Shown piece by piece: positions 59,116 through 64,000 of a DNA stretch of 64,000 bases; within the stretch, counting starts at the first letter, position 1; each line of letters starts with the position of its first letter. A program made the translations under genes and the position numbers. The stretch lies in the NCBI GenBank assembly GCA_038116745.1, contig JAYODW010000020.1:16810-80809 (forward strand), written 5' to 3'. The notes under the pieces were generated by a model. The model was not told the DNA's origin. It did no database searches and saw nothing but the letters and a program-made list of their open reading frames with translations. This DNA is from JAYODW01 sp038116745. GTDB lineage: Bacteria; Pseudomonadota; Gammaproteobacteria; Ga0077536.

Positions 59116-60126
59116 ATGGCACGAAAAATTACCTATCAGCAAGCGGTTAACGAAGCGCTTGATCAGGAAATGGCCCGTGACGAGTCTGTCGTCATAATGG
59201 GAGAAGACGTGGTCGGCGGTAGCGGCTCTGACGGCGAAATGGATGCCTGGGGCGGCGTGCTTGGCATCACCAAGGGTCTCTATGCCAAATACGGCGACCG
59301 CATCATGGATACCCCGATCAGTGAGGCCGGATTCGTCGGCGCGGCTGTCGGTGCGGCTACCAGCGGTCTGCGTCCGGTCTGCGAACTGATGTTCATCGAC
59401 TTCATGGGCGTATGTTTCGACCAGATCTTCAACCAGGCGGCCAAGTTCCGTTACATGTTCGGCGGGAAAGCAGAAACGCCCGTTGTCATCCGAACGATGA
59501 TCGGGGCCGGTTTCCGCGCGGCAGCCCAGCACTCGCAGTGTCTGTATCCGATGTTCACGGCTGTGCCGGGATTGAAAGTCGTTGTTCCGAGCAGCCCATA
59601 TGACGTCAAAGGCCTGCTGATCCAGGCGATCCGCGATAACGACCCTGTTGTCTTCTGCGAGCACAAGGTGCTGTATACCCTCGAGGGCGAGGTTCCGGAG
59701 GAGTCCTACACAATTCCTTTTGGTGAGGCGAACATCGTGCGCGAGGGCTCGGACGTGACGATCGTTGCGCTCGGCCGCATGGTGCATCAGGCCGTGGCTG
59801 CCGCGCAGAATCTGGCCAAAGAAGGGATCAGCTGCGAGGTGATCGATCCACGCACTACCTCACCGCTCGATGAGGACACCATTCTGGAGTCAGTGGAAAA
59901 CACCGGCCGGGTTGTTGTGGTCGACGAAGCGAATCCGCGCTGCTCTATGGCAACCGATATCGCTGCTCTCATCGCCCAGAAAGCCTTCGGCGACCTTGAG
60001 GCGCCGGTGGAGATGGTCACTGCGCCACACACCCCAGTGCCATTCGCGCCGAACCTGGAAGACCTTTACATTCCGACACCGGCAAAAATCGAAGCCGCCG
60101 TGCGCAGCACCAAGGAGTACGCCTGA
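59116..60126 (+). CDS. Thiamine-dependent dehydrogenase E1 component, beta subunit
   Basis: I start at the ATG at 59116 (MARKITYQQAVNEAL), 10 bases after the E1alpha stop; the longer frame is a shadow of E1alpha. The 336-residue product has VVIMGEDVVGGSG, DTPISEAGFVGAAVGAA with the catalytic glutamate, MFGGKAETPVVIRT and the C-terminal VVVDEANPRCSMATDIA. It pairs with E1alpha. The following E2 gene overlaps its stop by one base, giving translational coupling. Confidence 0.94.
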   Translation: MARKITYQQAVNEALDQEMARDESVVIMGEDVVGGSGSDGEMDAWGGVLGITKGLYAKYGDRIMDTPISEAGFVGAAVGAATSGLRPVCELMFIDFMGVCFDQIFNQAAKFRYMFGGKAETPVVIRTMIGAGFRAAAQHSQCLYPMFTAVPGLKVVVPSSPYDVKGLLIQAIRDNDPVVFCEHKVLYTLEGEVPEESYTIPFGEANIVREGSDVTIVALGRMVHQAVAAAQNLAKEGISCEVIDPRTTSPLDEDTILESVENTGRVVVVDEANPRCSMATDIAALIAQKAFGDLEAPVEMVTAPHTPVPFAPNLEDLYIPTPAKIEAAVRSTKEYA

Positions 60127-61226
60127 TGAGCAAAGGGATCATCCCTATCACCATGCCCAAGTGGGGCCTTTCCATGCAGGAAGGCAAGGTGGTGGAGTGG
60201 CTCGCAGACGAAGGTGCTGCGCTCAGTCTCGGCGATCCGGTCATGGACATCGAAACCGAGAAAATCGCCAATACCTTCGAAGCGCTTGACGCCGGCGTTC
60301 TGCGCCGGCGCGTCGCACTCGAGGATGACGTGCTGCCCATTGGTGCATTGCTTGGCGTGATAGCAGATGCGGAGATTGACGATGCGGCGGTCGACGCTTT
60401 CATCGAAGAATTCCAGGCTAACTACGTACCACCGGATCCCGAAGAAGAGGAGAGCAGCGGCTGGTCGACGATCGAGGCCGGCGGCTATCGCCTGCGCTGG
60501 TCCCAGATGGGAGATGGCGCAAAAAACATTGTCCTGATCCATGGTTTCGGCGGCGATGCCGATCGCTGGGCTTTCACCCAGGAGCCTCTGGCGGCGAATG
60601 CCACTGTCTACGCCTTCGATCTACCCGGGCACGGCCAGTCAACGAAGGCCATTCGTGATGGGTCGGTGGCGGCCCTCGCTGAAATCGTGATCGCGTTCAT
60701 GGATGCGGTCGGCATCGACGGCGCGGAGCTCATAGGCCATTCCCTTGGGGGCGCGATTGCGCTGCAGGCGGGGATAGCGCATCCCGACCGAGTAGAAGGA
60801 CTCGCCCTGATCGCGCCTGCCGGACTGGGTGCGGAAATCAATGTGGACTACCTCAACGGCTTTATCGCCTGCGATAACCGCAAGGAAATGAAAGGCCTGC
60901 TGCAGCAACTCGTGGCTGACCCAGAGCTGGTCAATCGCAGCCTTGTCAATGACATGCTGCAGTTCAAACGAATCGATGGGGTGCCCGAAGCGCTCAGCAA
61001 AATCGCTGATGGATTTCGCAACGGTGACGGCCAGACCGTGACGCTGCGCGCCGGGCTATCCGGGCTGAGTATGCCGGTTAAGGTCATCTGGGGTAGCGAA
61101 GACCGCATTATCCCGGCTGCACAGGCGGAGGGCCTCGAAAACGCCGAAGTCCATGTGCTGCCCGGTTTTGGGCACCTGGTGCAGCTCGAAGCCGCCGCGG
61201 AGGTGAACACGTTGCTGGGCGCTTAA
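60126..61226 (+). CDS. acoC: Acetoin dehydrogenase E2-like: lipoyl domain fused to alpha/beta hydrolase
   Basis: A 366-residue two-domain protein. The lipoyl domain fills about residues 1-80, with K46 in DIETEKIANTFE as the attachment lysine. After a short acidic linker an alpha/beta hydrolase domain follows: LIHGFGGDADRW, nucleophile S206 in IGHSLGGAIAL, WGSEDRIIPA and GFGHLVQLE. This is the architecture of Pseudomonas AcoC, rather than the usual catalytic E2. The hydrolase part would release or transfer the acetyl group. It overlaps E1beta by one base. No E3 or AcoR gene is present in the window. Confidence 0.9.
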   Translation: MSKGIIPITMPKWGLSMQEGKVVEWLADEGAALSLGDPVMDIETEKIANTFEALDAGVLRRRVALEDDVLPIGALLGVIADAEIDDAAVDAFIEEFQANYVPPDPEEEESSGWSTIEAGGYRLRWSQMGDGAKNIVLIHGFGGDADRWAFTQEPLAANATVYAFDLPGHGQSTKAIRDGSVAALAEIVIAFMDAVGIDGAELIGHSLGGAIALQAGIAHPDRVEGLALIAPAGLGAEINVDYLNGFIACDNRKEMKGLLQQLVADPELVNRSLVNDMLQFKRIDGVPEALSKIADGFRNGDGQTVTLRAGLSGLSMPVKVIWGSEDRIIPAAQAEGLENAEVHVLPGFGHLVQLEAAAEVNTLLGA

Positions 61227-61254
61227 CGCAAGATCATAAGACAGCGCACCTGAC

Positions 61255-61719
61255 ATGAGTGACATCGTCGCGATCGAGCAGCTGCAGTGGGCTTACTGTC
61301 ATCGAGTTGATCGCGGGACGGCTGCGGAAGTAGCGGCGCTCTTCGCGCCGGATGGTGCGCTACGCCCGGCCTATGACGGACCTTATGAACGGTTGGGCCG
61401 GGCTGAAATTGAACGCTGGTACGCGTTCTATCATGAGAACTTCCGCGCAAAAGTGCGCCACCTGAAACACATGATCACCGCGCCGCTGATCGAAATTCAG
61501 CCGAGCGGTCATGCCACGGGATGCAGCTATCTACTGGCCACCGCGGTCACTCAGGACGGAAGCAGCGGGTTCTACACCACCGGCACTTACCACGACGAAT
61601 TCATACGCCGGGACGGCACCTGGCTGTTCAAGTCGCGCCGCATCGAAGTGGAGTGGATGGCATCGCACAGCACCCTGCTGGAGCAGTTCCCGCCGCTCAA
61701 TTTTCCGCAAAAGCCGTAA
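61255..61719 (+). CDS. SnoaL-like/NTF2-like protein
   Basis: A 154-residue protein of the SnoaL/NTF2 fold. The opening helix AIEQLQWAYCHRVDRGTAAEVAALFAPDGAL (in parts) and the later CSYLLATAVTQDG, GTYHDEFIRRDGTWLFKSRRIEVEW (in parts) are typical. Members act as dehydratases, isomerases or ring hydroxylase small subunits. The histidine near residue 15 (CHRVD) is a common catalytic position. It lies 28 bases after the E2 gene in the same direction and may be part of that operon. Confidence 0.85.
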   Translation: MSDIVAIEQLQWAYCHRVDRGTAAEVAALFAPDGALRPAYDGPYERLGRAEIERWYAFYHENFRAKVRHLKHMITAPLIEIQPSGHATGCSYLLATAVTQDGSSGFYTTGTYHDEFIRRDGTWLFKSRRIEVEWMASHSTLLEQFPPLNFPQKP

Positions 61720-61758
61720 TCTCTATACCACACCGGCAGCATCCGCGAAGTATCGCGC

Positions 61759-62628
61759 TCAGGGAGACAGCAGCGCGCCAAGCTCGCCGAGAGCCGCCAG
61801 CGAGCGTCCAGCAGTGTCGGCCGCGTTCCAGTCGGGCGTGAGCACGCTCAGGGTCGCGTAGCCGGCCGCAAATCTGCCCGTATCCGTATCACTTTCCTGC
61901 TGCCCGGCGACGTCGTAGCCAAACGTGCTCCTGGTACCGCCATCGTCGGTGCCCACATAGCTCAAGGCAAAGCCGCCGCGGTCGCTGACCGGGGCCCAGA
62001 CGATTCCCGCGGGGCTCGCCCCACCTGCCGGGTAGTTCAGGTTGAGTATGGTCCTTGGTGGCAGCAACTGACCGGTAGCGGACGCGGAGAGACGAGTAAC
62101 GAGACGCGCCACGAGGCCAGCAGCTCCTGGAAACGCCGCTGTAGTCGATGCAAAGCGCGGTTCCGCCTTGGCCTCGGCCAGGTCCAGTCCGACAGAGACG
62201 GCCAGCGCTGGAATGCCGCGCATGACAGCCACCATGGCCGCTCCAACCGTACCTGAGATCATGACGTTATTACCCAGGTTCTGACCGAAATTCGCCCCTG
62301 AGACCACAAAGTCCGGCGGCGCCTGACCCAGAATTCGATCGAGCGCCACGCCGACCGCGTCGGCAGGGCTGCCGTCTACCGACCAGACCCCCGGCTGTTG
62401 CTCAACGACCTCGATCACGCCCATGGTTATTTTCATTCCGGTGCCGCTCTGCTGAGACAAGGGAGCCACCACCGTCACGGTATGACCGGCATCGACCAGC
62501 GCTTTTCGCACCGCCATCAGCCCTGGCGAGTCCCAGCCGTCATCGTTGGTCAGAAGAATATTGAGACCGGTTTGCGAGATCGCCTGACCACTGCAAAGGG
62601 TCAGCAACAAAAGCACTAACAAACGCAT
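61759..62628 (-). CDS. SurE-like 5'/3'-nucleotidase with signal peptide
   Basis: A 289-residue SurE-type phosphatase. An N-terminal signal peptide (RLLVLLLLTLCSGQAISQ) precedes the catalytic start NILLTNDDGWDSPGL with D29 and D30. VSGANFGQNLGNNVMISGTVGAAM (in parts) is the conserved Ser/Asn/Asn region. Classic SurE is cytosolic and found with pcm and rpoS; this copy should be periplasmic and has none of these neighbours. It is likely a metal-dependent nucleotide or phosphate-ester hydrolase, perhaps for scavenging phosphate. GAGG lies six bases before the ATG. Confidence 0.9.
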   Translation of the reverse strand: MRLLVLLLLTLCSGQAISQTGLNILLTNDDGWDSPGLMAVRKALVDAGHTVTVVAPLSQQSGTGMKITMGVIEVVEQQPGVWSVDGSPADAVGVALDRILGQAPPDFVVSGANFGQNLGNNVMISGTVGAAMVAVMRGIPALAVSVGLDLAEAKAEPRFASTTAAFPGAAGLVARLVTRLSASATGQLLPPRTILNLNYPAGGASPAGIVWAPVSDRGGFALSYVGTDDGGTRSTFGYDVAGQQESDTDTGRFAAGYATLSVLTPDWNAADTAGRSLAALGELGALLSP

Positions 62629-62918
62629 TCAGCACCTCATTCCGAACGGAAAACGTCGTTCTTTTCGATTTCCAGCATGCCACAGATGGTCGGGCCCAAA
62701 ACGCCCCGACGATGATTGATGCCGAGGTCAACACCCCCCCCGTGAGCGCCCGACTTTGCGAGCCGCGCCCAACGTAGATGCCCCCCTCGAAGTGGAGCTC
62801 CGACAACCGACAGGGCGGGCAATATTTTTGACCATCCGGAGGTCGTCGCGTACTGCGCTAACCGCTAGAATGTCGCGTCTCATTTTCAGACCAGTCGTGA
62901 ATTTAGGGGTTTCGACAC
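62629..62918. other. Intergenic region, SurE to acyl-CoA dehydrogenase
   Basis: A 290-base gap between divergent genes. It includes a run of eight C (62734-62741) and TTTTTGACC near 62826, but no convincing promoter pair, repeat or RNA. Short frames here look like chance. Confidence 0.35.
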
Positions 62919-64000
62919 ATGGATTTCAGCTACAACGACAAGACGCGCCAGTTACTGGATCAGATCAAAACGTTCATGCACGAGAACGTGTATCCAATCG
63001 AGGAGGAGATCTACAACTTCAATCACGACCCCAAGAATCTCTGGGTCGTAGCTCCTCAGATTGAAGAGCTCAAGCAGAAAGCACGCGAGATGGGGCTCTG
63101 GAACCTGTTCCTTCCTCACGAATACGGGGAGTACAGCCCCGGTCTGACTAACGCCGAGTACGCCCCTCTGGCCGAGGAAATGGGGCGCGTTCTGTGGGGT
63201 TCCGAAATCTTCAACTGCAGCGCTCCCGACACAGGAAATATGGAAGTGCTGGCGCGGTACGGGACCCCGGAGCACAAGAAGCAATGGCTGGAGCCGCTGC
63301 TGGCCGGTCAAATCCGCTCCTCATACCTCATGACGGAGCCGCTGGTCGCCTCCTCCGACGCAACCAACATAGAAACTTCCATCGTGCGTGACGGCGATGA
63401 GTACGTGATCAACGGCCGCAAGTGGTGGAGCTCATGCGTATACGACCCGAGGAACCGGATCTACATCCTCATGGGCAAAACCAATCCGGACGCGCCGCGC
63501 CATTCACAGCAATCAATGATCCTGGTTCCAGCGGGAACGCCCGGCATCGAGATTCTGCGGCCATTGCGCGTACTGAATGACATGCACTCTCCGCATGGAC
63601 ATGGCGAAGTCCTGCTGAAGGATGTTCGCGTACCGGTAGACAATCTCCTGCTTGGCGAAGGCCGCGGCTTCGAAATCGCCCAGGGACGCCTTGGGCCGGG
63701 ACGGATCCACCACTGCATGCGCCTGATCGGCTGCGCGCAACGCGCACTAGACATCATGTGTGAACGGGTGGAAAACCGCGTCGCGTTCGGACGCAAGATT
63801 TCAGAGCAGTCATCCATCCGGCAGGACATTGCGCGCTCGCGCTGCGAGATTGAACAGGCTCGCCTGCTATGCCTCTGGGCCGCTGACCGGCTTGATCGCG
63901 AGGGCAACAAGGTCGCCAAAGACGCCATCGGCATGATCAAAATCGTCATACCGCAGATGTGTCAGACGGTGGCCGATCGTGCCATGCAGGCGCATGGCGG
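62919..64000 (+). CDS. Acyl-CoA dehydrogenase family protein (3' end outside window)
   Basis: The frame starts at the ATG at 62919 (MDFSYNDKTRQLLDQIKTFM), nine bases after AGGGG, and remains open for 360 codons to the window end. GLWNLFLPHEYGEYSPGLTNAEYAPL, the FAD/substrate motif SSYLMTEPLVASSDATNI, NGRKWWSSC, FGRKISEQSSIRQDIA and the final MQAHGG are typical. It belongs to the larger ACAD10/11-like or long-chain group (N-terminal EEEIYNFNHD is shared with that group), so it might be the substrate partner of an APH-type kinase too. It is a lone gene as far as seen. Confidence 0.9.
   Translation, partial: MDFSYNDKTRQLLDQIKTFMHENVYPIEEEIYNFNHDPKNLWVVAPQIEELKQKAREMGLWNLFLPHEYGEYSPGLTNAEYAPLAEEMGRVLWGSEIFNCSAPDTGNMEVLARYGTPEHKKQWLEPLLAGQIRSSYLMTEPLVASSDATNIETSIVRDGDEYVINGRKWWSSCVYDPRNRIYILMGKTNPDAPRHSQQSMILVPAGTPGIEILRPLRVLNDMHSPHGHGEVLLKDVRVPVDNLLLGEGRGFEIAQGRLGPGRIHHCMRLIGCAQRALDIMCERVENRVAFGRKISEQSSIRQDIARSRCEIEQARLLCLWAADRLDREGNKVAKDAIGMIKIVIPQMCQTVADRAMQAHG

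Noticed and set aside
62734..62741. Run of eight C as a phase-variation tract
   Set aside because: It is intergenic and not placed between promoter elements, so a switch function is not supported.
1..64000. CRISPR array, tRNA or rRNA genes, insertion sequences, prophage
   Set aside because: No regularly spaced repeats, cloverleaf-like segments, transposase or integrase-like proteins were found in either strand.

Overview
The window is about 64 kb of GC-rich (roughly 60 %), densely packed bacterial chromosome with short intergenic gaps. It has flagellin, FlaG, FliD and FliS genes, sigma-28 and sigma-54 type promoters, an outer-membrane beta-barrel protein, LemA/M48 and Atm1-type ABC genes, an intracellular PHA depolymerase, and many acyl-CoA enzymes. 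This points to a Gram-negative, motile, heterotrophic proteobacterium, most likely a gammaproteobacterium. I cannot place it to genus. No rRNA, tRNA, CRISPR array, prophage or insertion sequence was recognised.

Layout. (1) 1-5837, minus strand: one long operon reading MetE-like zinc methyltransferase, two tandem DUF7064/DUF7065-type proteins, an APH-fold phosphotransferase, a small DUF6285 protein, a crotonase and the start of an acyl-CoA dehydrogenase. The kinase/DUF6285/dehydrogenase trio resembles LvaA/LvaB/LvaC, which dehydrate 4-hydroxyacyl-CoAs through a phospho intermediate. (2) 5993-21571: mixed catabolic genes, including an acyl-CoA dehydrogenase, two luciferase-like monooxygenases, a START-fold protein, PhaZ, VOC, DUF1329, EthD, GFA, a CoA-transferase, a sodium/solute symporter, an SDR, an acyl-CoA synthetase and a thioesterase. 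(3) 22042-26418: an isolated flagellar filament cluster, fliC-flaG-fliD-fliS and a FliT-like gene, with a sigma-28 promoter before fliC and a sigma-54 promoter before fliD. (4) 26800-36887: a MetX-like hydrolase, hydantoinase/oxoprolinase A and B, a divergent outer-membrane barrel, two class IV aminotransferases, an AhpD-like protein and a diguanylate cyclase. (5) 36849-48910: SDR, AMP ligase, MsbA-like ABC exporter, GST, M48 protease, LemA, Atm1-like ABC exporter, LLM oxidoreductase, CmcJ-like protein and a second GST.

(6) 49308-55607: a cysteine-rich secreted protein behind an AT-rich promoter with helically phased direct repeats, a membrane fatty-acid/sterol hydroxylase, a ferritin-like di-iron protein, a two-domain acyltransferase resembling the ornithine-lipid synthase OlsF, a cupin, an alpha/beta hydrolase and a strong terminator. 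(7) 55656-62628: a methyltransferase with a 10-G tract, GFA, a threonine-dehydratase-like enzyme, an acetoin/2-oxoacid dehydrogenase module (E1alpha, E1beta, lipoyl-hydrolase E2), a SnoaL-like protein and a secreted SurE. (8) 62919-64000: the start of another acyl-CoA dehydrogenase.

Much of the window serves CoA-thioester catabolism: ligases and CoA-transferase activate acids, acyl-CoA dehydrogenases, hydratases and SDRs oxidise them, and thioesterases, hydrolases and monooxygenases handle branched or oxygenated substrates. The most interesting candidates are the Lva-like operon with its unusual partners, the possible modified aminolipid locus near 50-54 kb, and the self-contained filament cluster.
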